64,000 bases of DNA from Phaeosaccion multiseriatum (taxonomy: Eukaryota > Ochrophyta, other classes). A model generated the notes under the pieces. It was not told the DNA's origin, searched no databases, and was given only the letters and a program-made list of their open reading frames with translations. The stretch covers positions 496,001 to 560,000 of the forward strand of contig OZ218958.1 of the NCBI GenBank assembly GCA_965112735.1, in the 5' to 3' direction. Position 1 is the first letter of the stretch, and every line of letters begins with the position of its first letter. Position numbers and translations under genes: made by a program. Positions 36,746 through 49,512 of the stretch are shown here, one piece after another.

Positions 36746-37662
36746 CGCACTGCTTCAGGTCCTGCTGATCTCTCCCTCTTCTACTCCTCGCCCACAGCGG
36801 GTAAAAAGGAAAACGGAGGGGAAAGGCCAAGGGTCCAAAAAGTAATCCTGGTAACGGCTGAAACCGAAACACAACCCCCCACCACACAAGTGGAGCAGTG
36901 CACGTTAGCATAAGGTTGTCAATGAATCCCTGGGTTCCCCACGCACGCACACACGCCCCAACACTCACGCCCCTGAATATCATATGTATATATTATATTA
37001 TGTATCGTCCACATTGACTTGTATCGTCCTTCGCAATTTATACTCGGCCCTTCCGAGCACCAAGCCACCCCCGTAAATTATCTCCTCTGCACGCCCGCAA
37101 ACCGGCCCGACAGAGACAAGACTTGGCTCCCTCCTCCTCCCCACCGCACTCACGGTCCATGGTGAACAGCGCCCCCCGCCTGCCCCCTCCCCATTCATCC
37201 TGCCCTTCATTCATTCACTCTCTCAAAATAAACTTAGCCCTAAAACCCTCTCCGTGTTGCTTTCTGCACCACAGTGCAAAGCAAAGCAACGCCTTCGATA
37301 ACATCGACATATACCCTGTACTGTAGGAGAGCCCTTTCCTCTACTCACCGTGCCGCACGTAAATCGTTATTGCAGCCTTACGTAAGCCTCGGCATTTGTC
37401 TTCCCCTCCCCTTGGGTCGACAACGTCTCTCCACTCTTTTCTAAGACCCCACTTGCAGCAAGAGGTCGTTGCTGTTGTGCTGCTGTTGTTGTTGCTGCTG
37501 CTGCGTCTACTTGCGGTGCCAAAATCGAGTCAGTCACCCGACTCCTCCCAGCTCCCATTAGTTCCCCCCCTTCCATCGCTCCACTCCTCTACGCGGGCGC
37601 GCCCCTGTATCACCAACTGCTGCTGCTGCTGCCGCCGCTTCAAAAGTGTCCCCAAATGGCGA
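36746..37662. other. Spacer upstream of the tyrosinase-like gene
   Basis: 917 bp between the tyrosinase-like start and the stop of the next - strand gene. It contains an AT-rich patch near 36980-37003 (ATATGTATATATTATA) and CTG/CAA-type triplet tracts near 37485-37505. Presumed promoter and 3' flank; no gene seen. Confidence 0.5.
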
Positions 37663-37898
37663 TTATTGATTTAAGTAGTCCGACACCACCGCGAGGTACT
37701 CTGCCTTCTTCGTGGGCTGCCCCGAGGGGTCCAGCTTCGGTACCTGCAGATCTCGAGCTTGGCAGAAGGCCTGTGATAAGAGCAAGAGGACAGAGGAGGG
37801 GGGGGGGGCAGGGGGAGGCATCGGGTCAGGGGAGAGAGAACGCGGGACACACCGATCAGAGTGGGCCCACTTCTGTATGTGGCTGATAGAGAGAGAGG

Positions 37899-37952
<54 letters not shown>

Positions 37953-40900
37953 GCGTGTGCCTTGGGACACGCATGTCCTGTACTCGACTCTTGGTGATGG
38001 AAAGAGATACTTCTCATAAGGCCAAGCAAACCACGCCCCCACTCAGACACACAGAGAGCAGCGACTTGCGGGCACAAGCACGACCCCCCAGCCACATACA
38101 TACATCTCTCTCCAGCCACATACATACATCTCTCTCCAGCCACATACACACATCTCTCTCCAGCCACATACATACATCTCTCTCCAGCCACATACATACA
38201 TCTCTCTCCAGCCACATACATACATCTCTCTCCAGCCACATACATACATCTCTCTCCAGCCACATACATACATCTCTCTCCAGCCACATACACACATCTC
38301 TCTCTCCTTCCTTTGTGCCCTCCCTCACCTTGAGCGCTGCCACCGTCTTTCGCGTGAAGCCCGACGCCGAGAGGTCCCTCCATTCATCATCCTCCGACAG
38401 GTTCCCGGGGGGGCTCTTTGCTGCTGCTACTGCTTTTGGCTTCGCTGTAGCCGGGGTCTTCTTCGCCGGCGCTACTGCCTTTGCTGGTGCTGGTGCTGCT
38501 CGCTTTATTGGCGTTGGTTTCGGTGCTGCTGCGGCCTTGGCCTTGGGGGCGGGTGCTGGTTTTGGTGCTGCTGCGGCCTTGGCCTTCGGTGCAGGCGCTT
38601 TCGCCTTGGGGACAGGAGCAGGGGCAGGAGCAGGGGCAGGGGACGGCGCCTTGACTTTGGGGGCAGCCTTCGCCTTCGCCTTTGGCTTTGGCTTCGGTGC
38701 TGGTGCTGGAGCCTTTGCCTTCGGTGCTGGTGCTGGAGCCTTTGCCTTCGGTGCTGGTGCTGGAGCCTTTGGCTTCGGTGCTGGTGATGGAGCCTTTGCC
38801 TTAGGGGCCGGGGCAGAGGCCTTCGCTGTCGGGGCAGGGGCAGAGGCGGGGATGGCAGTGGATGGGGCCTGCTTTGCCTTCGAGGCTGGGGCGGCCTTGG
38901 CGTTTCGCGGTTTGGCGCCTATTGGCTGGGAGCCTAGGCTGGCGATCTGCTCCCATGCCTGGGCAGGGATGGCAGGGGATGGCAGTGGGGGCGAGGAGAG
39001 AGGAGCGGGAGGAACAAAACGGCATCTTAGACAAAAGCATCAGAACGCGTTGATTCTTACCTGGTCGTGACCGGCACACTTACACACAAGGCGAAACACA
39101 CACGGAACCGCCAACAAACCACACAATCAACCAGCAGCAACAGACAACAATTTGCAAGGCCCACACACACAAAAGAAATACACTGACCTCAGCCAAGGCG
39201 TTGGTAAGGCGCTCATTCTCCTTCTCCAGGCGCTTCTTATGCCCCATGCTGTAGCTCAGCTCCTGCCGTTCCCTCTCCATGTACAACAGCCTCTCCGCCA
39301 GCTCTGAGCTGATGTCCATGGCTTCTCTGAGGTCAGCCTTGAGGGCTGCGAGCTCTCCGCTCAGCTTCACCAAGGCAGGGTCCATTGGTGGGGTCGAGGC
39401 CTGTGTGTTTGCGTGTATGCGTGTTGAGAGAGAGTGTGTGTGAGTAAGTGTGCGTATGTGTGTGTGTGTGTGTGCGTGTGGAGCAGCACGCCGGAGGGAG
39501 AGGGGGGGGGGGGGGGAGGAGACGCAAAAAAGAGGCACGTGTGAGTGTGCGTGCGCGTGACCGCAGAGGAGCGAGAAGAGACAGGCATCAATCATGACAA
39601 GGAGAAGGGACCGTTACGTCCGTTACGTCTGTCTGCTGCCATCTGGCTGCTCACCGTGAGAAGCTCCTCACTCACCTCCATGGCCGCCAGGTCGGTCAAG
39701 GCCTGAGTGATAGATAGGGGTGTGTGTGAGAGAGAGTGTGAGTGTGCATGTGTGTATGTGCGTGCGCGTGTGTGTGTGGATCAGCAGAGGGAGGGGGGGA
39801 GGTGGGGAGGGGATGTTATGAGACGTCAGAGGCATGAGAGGGTGTCAGTCAGTCAGTCAGTCAGTCAGTCAGTCAGTCGGAGCCTTCGCACAAGGCACCG
39901 GAGGGGCGTCAGCTGCCCTGCTACCCCCCTCTGTTCCCTGCTGCCTTGCTGCGCTCGCTCTGTGTCACAAACAATGCGTTTCTGAGCGTGGGCATGGAAC
40001 ACGCCTTCACACCCTCCTACTCACCTCCAAGCCACTCGTACTGTCAGTGGTGGTGGTGCTGCTGCTGGGGCTGGCACTGGTGGTGCTGGTGCTGCTGGAG
40101 GTGGTGCTTGCTACTGGCGCTGCTTGCGGGGTGGCTTTGACAGGCTGTGCGGCGGACTTAGGCTTAACCACCTTGGGCTGTGGTTTGGGCTTAGCGACTA
40201 TCTTCGAGACTCCCCAGGGCTGGACAAGAAGCAGGGTGGGAGGGGAGGGGAGGGGAGGGGAGGAAGAGAGGGAGGGTAGAGGAGAGAAAAGTGGGGCGGG
40301 GGTGGAATGTGTTGCTACGTAAGAAAGGGGCGGAGGCGGGGGGGGGGGGGGGGGAAGGATTCACGCTCAGTTCCAGTTTCGCCTGTTTTCAGCGTGTGCT
40401 ACAGCTACACAATCACACGAATGCCGGCAAAAACACACACCCCTCAATAAAGCCGCTCGCTTCGATACGAGGCCAGGCAACTCAAACTCAAACACGACAC
40501 ACCCAACACCAACAACACCCCCCCCCCCCCAAAACCAACACGCACCGACGGCCTGCCTTGCTTGGCCAGCCTTCCTGCCTCCGTGTTGTCAGCAGCGGCG
40601 ATGAGAGATCCCCTGACCACAGGCACCAAGCACAGTCCCACCAGCACCACCTCGGGGCTGACTTCTCGGCCGAAGGTTTCCACGACGAGGTCTGCGAAGG
40701 GCTGCGGCGCTTTGAAGGAGAAGTCCACGTGGGGGATGGGGCCCACGCTGCCAAGCACCTCGTTCTGTGTGTGTGCGTGTGTTTGTGCGTGTGTGTGTGC
40801 GTGTGATTGTGTGTGTGCGCGTGTGTGTGTGCGTGGTGAGGGTGCAGTGAGATGGGTGACGTCAGCGTCGCGGCTCGGGGGGATGGATACCGAAGAAGAA

Positions 40901-43148
40901 GAAGAAGAAGAAGAAGAAGAAGAAGAAGAAGAAGAAGGAGGAGGAGGAGGAGGAGGAGGAGGAAATGTGGGTAGGTGCGCTGAAGAGTTGGGGGATGGGT
41001 ACGTTGCCCCTGCCAACCAACAATGTCGCTGACCTTGAACCACGCTTGCGCGTCGGCTTGGCGGGGCATGAGTGCACGGATGTCTTGCCCGAGCTTCTGG
41101 ATGCGGTCCTGCTGGAGGTGCAGGTTGTCCTGTCGGTAGAAGAAGAGGGAGCGAGTGAGTGGGTGAGTGGGCGGTTCAGCGAGTGAGTGAGTGAGGGAGG
41201 GAACGGGTGAGTGGGTGAGTGAGTGGTTGGTCCAGCGGTTGGTGGTTCGGTGATCAGAGGAGAGAGATCAGAGATAAAGCGTTGCGAATGGGTCGGAGGA
41301 GAAGGCAAACAAACGGCCACTTTGCGCTTGCTTCAGTTCACTTCAGTTCATCAGTTTCAACTGTACCACGGCCTGTGAAACTGATACTCAAACTCACCAG
41401 GAACTCCGGGGGCACGCCCTTGAATATCTCCTCCACGGTGGGCGCAGCGTCAGGGGGGATGGGAGGGGGCTTGATGCCTCCGACAGACGGCATGTCGGGT
41501 GGGCCATGGATCTCCCAGCTTATCTGCAGCAGGAGGAGGGGGAGGGGGAGGAGGAGAAGAGGAGGAGGAGGGGGTGGGAAGAGGAGGGGGGGAAGGAGGA
41601 AGAGGAGGAGGAGGAGGGGGGGAGGAGGAGGAGGAGGAGAAGGAGGAGGAGGAGGAGGAGGAGGAGGAGGAGGAGGAGGAGGAGGATATACACACACGCA
41701 CGGAGAACACAGGATAGGGAGAGGGGGGTGAGACAGAGGGCAAAGGAGTGGCGTTCAGTAAGTGGGTAGATCTGGGATGGAAGTAGTGCCCAGCAGAGAG
41801 AGAGAGAGAGGGCTTCATGCCGTAGGAGCGGACAGGGACAGGGTTGAGCCCCTCCCTCATGGGATGTGGGGTGAGACGGGATGGGACATCCACACAGGTT
41901 TCTGTTTCGACGTATTGGACCCGCCTCCTCCCATTCGTTTCCCCGTTGGTGGTGGTGTAAGCACGATACGGACCTTAGGAGGGGTGAATTTCTCGACCTT
42001 GGGCAGCTCGATGCCCTTGAACTCACGGTCCACCTGAGTACCGACACCAACAGATACAGCATGAACAACAAACCACAAAAGAGCAAGACCAGCACCACCG
42101 GACAAGAAAGACCCTCCAACCACAACAACAACAACAACACCAAAAACAACGACGACCACCACCACCACCACCAACAGGAGGAACATCCATCCCCCAAGGA
42201 ACAGTCCTGCATGTGAAGTGAGTCAGTCATGACACTCCCTCCTCGCATCATACTCACCTCCACTCCCTTGGGGAAGAGGGCCTCGTTTCTCCAGAAAGGA
42301 TGTGCCTTTGTCCCCTCGCTGCCTCCTCCCCCCATACCTTTCCCAAAGCCACCGAAGTTGAGCTTGATTGGCTGGAGCTTGATTGGTGAGTTGAACTGAG
42401 GTAAGGGCTTCCTCAGTGCCGAGCCAATATTGTTCAAAGCGTCCATAGCCCCGCCACCACCTCCACCACCCCCGCCGCCAAAGGAGGGCCGGGGAGAGGA
42501 GTTGACGGCATCGGTCACGGCCTGAGAGATCTTGGACACACCATCGGAGACGCCATCAGCGGCGTCGCTGACTATTGAGGCGGTGGTGGAGGCGCTTTGC
42601 TGCGCCGCGTCTACTGCGGCTTGTTGCACAGCCTCGCTGCCTCCTCCTCCTGCGGCGGCGCTCACAGTGCTGGCGGCGCTGCTGCTTGCCCCAGTTGCCG
42701 TGCTAGTTGCCACCGTATCCACGCCCATTACCTTGGCCTCCAGCGCGGCGAGCTTAGCCTTGAGGGCAGCGTTGCTGGTGCCGGGGCCGCCGGTCGATGC
42801 TGCGACAGCCGAGCTCGCGTCGCCCAAGCTCAAGCCTGCAACGACCACACTTACCATCTCACGTCTCCGGATAGCCGCGGCGCTGCTGCTGCTACTGTCA
42901 TTGTCGTCAGGCACCATCAAGTGCTGTCTCTGTCGCCGTTGGCGCTTGCTGCTGCTGCTGACCCTGCTGTTCCTGATACATCTGCTGCTGCTCCTCCTGC
43001 TGTCGGTGCCGCCGGTGCCAGTGGAACTGCAAGAAGAGAGGGGGAAGGGAGTTTGCGAGTGATGGAAGAGTCCTTGTGGTGTGGTAAACGCCTGAGCACC
43101 GGGCAGCAGGCCAACCAAGACCAACGCTGCCGTTGTCTTCGGCGCCAT
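37663..43148 (-). CDS. Plastid-targeted protein of unknown function with SAP-like C-terminus
   Basis: Ten exons: 43148-42258, 42033-41974, 41523-41398, 41129-41034, 40764-40546, 40219-40025, 39702-39676, 39400-39188, 38958-38329, 37770-37663; 2565 nt, 854 residues. Every intron is phase 0. The leader MAPKTTAALVLVGLLPGAQA|FTTPQ is a plastid-type bipartite signal; RRREMVSVVVAGLSLG then SSAVAAS may be a second, lumen-type signal. Then come an Ala/Ser-rich region, an unrecognised middle part (PVVRGSLIAAADN, WEIHGPPDMP), a probable coiled coil (ELAERLLYMERERQEL), a long Ala/Pro/Lys tail with repeats of APAPKAKAPA, and a SAP-like end (LSASGFTRKTVAALK spliced to AFCQARDLQVPKLD). SAP motifs bind nucleic acids, so a nucleoid role is one guess. 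An in-frame ATG at 43172 is the alternative start. Confidence 0.7.
38090..38306. repeat. 24-bp minisatellite
   Basis: About nine head-to-tail copies of a 24-bp unit containing AGCCACATACATACATCTCT, in intron 9 of the plastid protein gene near its donor. Two copies have CACACA in place of CATACA. Confidence 0.93.
41523..41690. repeat. GGA triplet tract
   Basis: GGA-rich on the + strand, so a TCC pyrimidine tract in transcript sense, directly upstream of the exon 3 acceptor (41524) of the plastid protein gene. Confidence 0.9.
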
Positions 43149-44363
43149 CCTTCTCAAATCCTTCTCTTGCAAAGACGGAAACAGGGAGACGCAGAGTCAA
43201 TGACAAGACGTCGTCGAAGACGGCACTGCTGCTGCTGTTGCTGCGGCCTCCTCTCTGCCGCCGCTGTCCCGGCCTCCTCTACCCTCGAGGGCTGCCCCCC
43301 TTTGAAAAGGAGCGAAAGCCCACTTGGCAGCCCAAGGGCTGTCCGTGTCCCCCGGCCCTTGGCTTCCCAAACTTCTTCCCAGGGCTACAGGTCCCAACTC
43401 TCGCAATGCAAAGAGTGCCTTTGCCCCTGTCTGTGCTTCTCTGCGCTCTCTGTCTCGCGTCTAGACAAAAAAAATTCAAGAGAATCCATTTGGATTGCGT
43501 GGAGGAGGCATACATAACCCGTACGTACTCTTACGTAACGTACCCACCATTTTGCCGCCTCTTTCAAAATTTCGGATTTCGGTGCTCCACATGTTCTAAC
43601 AGCGTGTGTGCTGTGCTGGGATGAGACCAAGACCGCAAGCACAGCGAGAGAGAGAGAGAGAGAGGAGAGAGAGAGCGAGAGAGAGAGCGAGGACAGACAG
43701 AGAGCGAGCGAGAGAGGGAGGGTGAAGAGAGGGAGAGATACTTTTTCACAAAGAGAGAGCGAGAGAGAGAGAGAGAGAGCGAGAGGGAGCGAGGATTTTG
43801 TGTGTACATGTGCTCTTATGGCTCGCCACTACACAGCTACTCCCTGCTCCTCCACTGTTCTTTCTCTGACAGTCCACCCCGACGGTGGTCCCCTCTTCTC
43901 CTCAGCAACTACGGGCAGGCAGGAAGACCGACGGACACGGCAATCCAGCACAGGGCAGGCCTACTTGCCTCCCCTCTCTTCTTCTGGGTGTATGCAAATC
44001 GCTGAGCAAGTACAGACGAGACGCGCAGGGCAGACGCACCACGCCTGCCCTCCTCTTGTACCTAACCCCCCTCTTACCCTCCTCTAACTACGTCCACCAC
44101 CCCTCCTCGAACTCCGACCCTCGCCTCTGAGCATCTCCGAGCATCTCCGAGCTGCGCCCCTCCACCCAAAAGTCGATCCTCCCTCCCATCGTTCTTCGAA
44201 TGGGCTTCGTTCCGCCTCTTGCGCCCTGCCGCCGACGCCACCGCCACCATCGCCACCCTCTTCAGCCCTCTTCGACCGCCACAACCACAGCCACATACGG
44301 GGTGCCTTGAGCTGCCATCGCTAGGCGAAAGCTGCCATCGCCTGGGCCGGCCTTGGTGCCACC
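43149..44363. other. Spacer between the plastid protein gene and U2AF
   Basis: 1.2 kb upstream of one - strand gene and downstream of another. GA repeats at about 43640-43795; TACGTACTCTTACGTAACG near 43520 carries several ACGT cores. No gene supported. Confidence 0.5.
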
Positions 44364-47300
44364 TTAAGCTGCCGTGGCCTGGTTGGTGAGGGTGAAGTCC
44401 CTGGCCTGCCACTTGTCCTCCTGCCAGTACACCGCCTCCACCTTGCGGCCGTCGAATGTGCGCCCCGACAGGTTCAGGAAGCCCTTGCCCGCCCCTGGGC
44501 CATGGAATATTTCATGCATCGGGGCATGCGGAGCACGGGACAGGGAAGAGGGGAGGGGGGAAGGGAGGGGGAGAAGGAGGGACAGTGGAGAGAGGGAGAG
44601 AGAGTGAGGAATACAACAACTCCAACACTACCACCACCGACAATAATAACAAGAACAATAACGGCAACAACAAGAGCCCACCCTCCCCTCTCCTGCTCTT
44701 CTCTCCCCTCTCATACCCTACCATACGGCCCCCCTTCCCTTCTCCTACCGTATCTGCCAGGCCTTCACACTCGACACACACAAAGCCACCCCTGGCCCCC
44801 CACCTACACAACCCTCAACCAACCAACCAACCAACCAACCCAACCAAAACCCATCCTCCCCCGACGGGCCCCCCTCCCCCCCCCCCCTACCCATACGCCT
44901 CGACCCTTACCTGCCAGGTCTTCAAACTCGACAAATACAAAGCCCACTCCGGGCTTCTCTGCCTCCGAGGAAGTGCTCGGCCTTGGGATGTGCACGGTCT
45001 TCACTGCCCCAAAGTTCATGCACTCCTCCTTGGTCTCCTCCTCGATATCGCCCAGAGAGGCCTCGTCCGCGAGGTCATTGCCCGTTACCATGTTGTTCAG
45101 CCGGAGCACCTGGCAGTCACAGATGGCAGTGTGTGTGTGTGCGTTTGTGTGGAGGGAGAGGGTGCATGTGAATTGGAGGACAAGTTTTATCCATTGTCGT
45201 TTGTCCCATTCACATCACCCAGCAACTACACCCACCCCGCCGGAAAAGGGAAAGTGGCATAACGCCAGCACCTGAAGGCAGGAATTAAGCATCTTCAAAA
45301 AAGCACTTGAGTCAAACTGGCACCAAAAGACCCGCAAAATGACCTGAAACTGAAACTGAAACCTCAGTGCTCACTCCACTCACGCACCCACGCCCTCAAC
45401 CCCCTCACTCACTCCCTCACTCCCTCCCTCACTCACCCTTGTCAAGGCCTGCCCAGGGGCGGGCGTTCCCCCAAAGCCCGCCGCCCCTGCCGCTGCCGGT
45501 ACTGCCGTTGCACCGCCCCCCGTGGACACGAGGCCCGTTGCGGGGTCCACGGACAGCTCCCCGGCCATAAATTTGGCGACGACGTCCTCCCAATTCATAT
45601 GCGGAGTAGGCGGACCTATTGATTCAAAGAAGGGAAGGGGGGGGGGTGGGGGTAGGAGGGGAAGGTGATGGTTAGGAGGGAGAGCATCACCCACCCACCC
45701 ACCGACACACTCACACCCACTCACACCCACTCACACCCACTCACACCCACTCACACCCACTCACACCCACTCACAGACACCCCCACCCCCACCGAGACTC
45801 ACTCACACTCACCTACACACGCTCACCCACCCACCGAAACTCACACACACTCTCACACATACACACACACTCACACTCACACACACACGCACATACACTC
45901 ACACACACACACACACACACTCACCTGGGTACTTGGAGGGTCGGTTAACACGCAGGTGTTGCCCCATGAAGGGAATGTTGTTGAGGCTGAGTATGTTGGT
46001 CGCCTCCTCCACGCTTCGGCACTCTGCAAAGGCGAAATTCCCGCTGCAGCGGCAGGAGATGATAGGGCCAGAGGGGTCTTGGGCGCCGTTCTCGAACTTC
46101 TTGGTAAAGCCCACCTGGGTTGAGATGAGGGCGTGAGTGAGTAGGTGAGGGAGTAGGTGAGGGAGTGAGTGAGTGAGTCAGTGAGGATGGAGCAGAGACC
46201 AAGACCATTTGTATGTGTAGCATGACCGAGGAGGGAGGGAGTGGTGAGTGAAAAGGGTCACTGCGGGAAGGTAGCGTTGTCGGCCACAGCATGGCGCTGC
46301 AAAGACAAGAGGCTAAAATAAAAGCCTACCCTGCCCTGGTCACACGCAACAGAAAGGGCCGACTGCCCATATGCTGCTACTGCTGCTGCTTCCGCCAAGA
46401 GGAATCTTGGCGTGAAGTTTAGTGTCAGTTCGCCCGAGCGCCGCACTTGTTTACCTGCATCATGGTGCTGGACAGGAACTCTTTGAGCACGTCGGCTCCG
46501 ATGGTGTCGTTGATGTTGCCTGAGGAGAGAGGGATTAGAGGTGTATGGGGGAGAGGAGATACCACATTTGATTCTTTTCAGCAACACTCCAATAAAGTAG
46601 GGGGAAACACCGTGCCTGGAGGAGCTGAACAATAGCAACAACCCCAACAACCCCACCAAAAAAACCACCAACATCCCCCACCAGCAGGAGGAAGTACGGC
46701 CTCCTTAGATCGATCCTTAACAGTCAACAGTAAGCTTACGTAAGCTTACGTACGTACCGATGTAGACCTCCCTGAGCACCTTCGTGTTTGGGTCCACAAG
46801 GGTGGGGTCTATCTGCTGCCCCGTGAGCGCCTGCCACGTGGTGGTCTGCACGAGCGGCCCTTGGTACTTGGAGGGCCGACCCACCTACGTGAGGCATACG
46901 GTACGCATACGGCAGATGTAGGGTAGAGAGAAAGTATAAGTGTTGTGTATGAGTCTATAAAGGAATGACACGTGAGGCATACGTGAGGCATGTGGTAGGC
47001 ACATAGGTTACCCACCTTGAGGATCTCTCCCATGAAGGGAATGCCTGTGAGAGAGAGGGCCTTGTTCGTCTCTTGCACAGAGCGCAGCTCTGCATAGAGG
47101 CAGGCATACGGGCCGAGGAGGGAGAGGGATAGAGAGAGAAGAGAAGAGAGGCAGACGGATACAAATGCGTCAGCCGGTCTCCACACACACCCTGACAGTG
47201 TCTCGCCTTCGGGTATGACGACGCACCCACCCACACCCACACCCACACACACCCACACACACCCGCGCATGCACACCTACCTATGAAGGCGAACTTGTTG

Positions 47301-47459
47301 TTGACGCGGCAGTTGATGATGGGGTTGCCTGGTGACGTGGTCAGCTTTACCTGGGTGGAGGTGTATGGAGGGGGAGGGAGGGAGGGAGGGAGAAGACGGA
47401 CAAGGGGTTGGCTGCAGGCACATCATACACACGATTTATGTTCGAACAAGATGATGAGA

Positions 47460-47497
<38 letters not shown>

Positions 47498-49120
47498 CAA
47501 CAAGGGGAGGGGAGAGAGCTTCGGGGTTTTGCATCGTCGCTTCGCTTGTGTTGTTGTTGTTCCAGCACGTGACCGGAGAGAACAAAGAGCGATTCCATCC
47601 CGTCTTACCCACAGCAGGGCACCCTTGAAGGCACATAAGGAGAGGGGGTGAGCTATGGTGGGTTGGTTCAGGCATTCAGACATTTGACAAAAGAAAGACA
47701 GGTTCGGGCAATCAGACATTGACAGAAGGCAGAGAGTGGTTCAGGCATTCAGACATTGATTGATTCAGTCAGACAGAGAGAGAATTGGGAATAGAAACAA
47801 GACAGAGAATGGTATTCAGACATTGATAGAAGAAAGGAAGGTGTAGAGGAGAGGGGGGTAACGGGACGGTATGGAGAAGAGAAGGGCAATTGCAGCAGCA
47901 ACGGGAGCACCGACAGCAGCAACGACACCGACAACAGCAGCAACGACAACAACAGCAGCAACAACGACAACGACAACAGCGGCAGCGAGCAGCAGCAGCG
48001 AGCAGCACAGTAACCGAAATAGCGTTGAGTCTCGCGAAGAGGGGTCGAGTGCATACCATAAAGGAGGAGGCAACAATGAAAACCAAACCCAAACAAATCC
48101 TGCTTCATCTTCCTAAGCCTCTTAAGCCTGTGCTTGAGGTCAACGTCCAGCATGGTGGGCGGGATAGGTGGGGTGGGACCGGCCCAACCCCTCTTTTCAC
48201 CTACATGTGCTGGCTTGTTGAGCCTCCACAAACTACCACAACAGACACACCCCAAGATGTCAAGCATACATTACCAGACGAGTGAGACGAGTGAACCCTC
48301 CCACCCCACGAGAAGGAATACGGCCAACAAGCCCAAGGACACGTACACATACATATACACACACACACACCTGCCTCATTGCCGCGTTGAGGAACTCCAT
48401 GAGTACGAACTCGGAAGTGTTGGGGGGCGTGTTCCCCACAAAGAGCTCCCGCAAGGTCTTGTCAGCGAGCACCTGCTGCTGTTGGACCGACGACATTTGA
48501 TTCATCACACCCGGAAAGCCGCCAAGTGCTGCAGGCACTGCTCCTGCTGCGCCTCCTGCGCCCATGGTATTCATCTGCAGCTGAAGCGCCTGCTGCTGCG
48601 CCAGTTGCTGCTGCTGAAGAAGCAATGCCACCGCCGCAGTCTGCTGCTGCGCAGCAGCACCCGCACCACCAACACCAGAGGCAGCAGCGGTTGCCCCCAT
48701 CTTCGCCGCGAGGGCCGCCGCCGCCGCCGCCGCCGCCGCCGCGCTGGGAGGAGCTGCGTCCTCTGCAGAGGCACGAGTAGGCACCTCAGTCATGGTCGCT
48801 GGTCGCTCTGATCGGCCAGCAGAGCGGCTCCGGCTCCGGCTCCTCCGGCTGCGCTTCTCTCTACTCCGGCTGCGGCTGCCGCTGCGCCTCGACGACCGAC
48901 GTCCACCGCTTCTGCTGCGGCTTCGTCGATGGCGCCGGCTGCGGTCGCTGTCTCTGTCCGACCGAGAACTTGTCCCCTCCTCTCGGCGGGATGATCGTCT
49001 GCTGCTTCTCCCTGGCGATCCCGATCTAGATCTTGACTTGTCTGCACCCGCACCCTCAGGCGCCGGCGGCGCCTCCCCTCCTCCCCCGCCGCTCACATTT
49101 TTGTCCTCTGCGTCCTCCAT
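44364..49120 (-). CDS. U2AF2: Splicing factor U2AF large subunit
   Basis: Nine exons: 49120-48371, 47350-47281, 47089-47016, 46884-46758, 46519-46455, 46114-45925, 45615-45437, 45109-44911, 44494-44364; 1785 nt, 594 residues, all junctions in phase. The order of parts is that of U2AF65: an Arg/Ser domain (about residues 30-105), a low-complexity Ala/Gln linker, RRM1 (from RELFVGNTPPNTSEFVLMEF), RRM2 (from REVYIGNINDTIGADVLKEF), an insert with NWEDVVAKFMAGE, and a C-terminal U2AF-homology motif from VLRLNNMVTGNDL with EETKEEC and the diagnostic Arg-X-Phe (R563-T-F565). This protein binds the pyrimidine tract before 3' splice sites in the nucleus. The linker between RRM2 and the UHM is longer than usual. 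Confidence 0.93.
45705..45925. repeat. CTCACACCCA and CA repeats in U2AF
   Basis: A 10-bp unit (CACTCACACC) in about six copies at 45709-45775, then CA repeats up to the exon 6 donor. In transcript sense the intron starts GTGAGTGTGTGTGTG, merging with the donor itself. Confidence 0.9.
46735..46757 (-). other. Tandem donor-like sites after U2AF exon 4
   Basis: In transcript sense the intron begins GTACGTACGTAAGCTTACGT, giving three GT starts with good donor consensus within 20 bases, inside a perfect palindrome (TACGTAAGCTTACGTA). Confidence 0.7.
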
Positions 49121-49512
49121 AGCGTGGGGATTGCGTGAGGATTACCCTCGCTCCCGCGGCTGCTCTGTGGCAGGAAGCCTCTCTGTTTGGGTCTGCCCTC
49201 CCCCCCTGGGCCTGAGAATGCTGAGACTCAAGACCTGGCGGGACTGTTCCACGCGGGAAGTGTTCCAAAGAGGGGAAAAATAATGAGGAGTATTAAGCTT
49301 TGAGAGGCCTCTCCTCTTCCTCTCTCTGGGTTCATATCTACTCTGTGATCTAGAGAGGGTCTGCGGGCCTCGGGCGTCTTCGTTTCGGGGGGGAACTGCA
49401 ACATCAATCCAAGGGCAGAGTGCAGAGTCTTCTTCGTACCTAAACAACACAGCGGCCAAGGAAGAGCAGCTGCAGAGAACGACACGGCAACACGAAGAAA
49501 GAGGAAGAGAGC
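49121..49512. promoter_or_regulatory. Divergent spacer between U2AF and the BEACH gene
   Basis: 392 bp between two start codons pointing apart. No coding sequence or clear TATA box seen. Probably a shared bidirectional promoter, by position only. Confidence 0.55.

Noticed and set aside
38090-38306. Regular 24-bp repeats resembling a CRISPR array
   Set aside because: The units are head to tail with no unique spacers, and lie in an intron of a eukaryotic gene.
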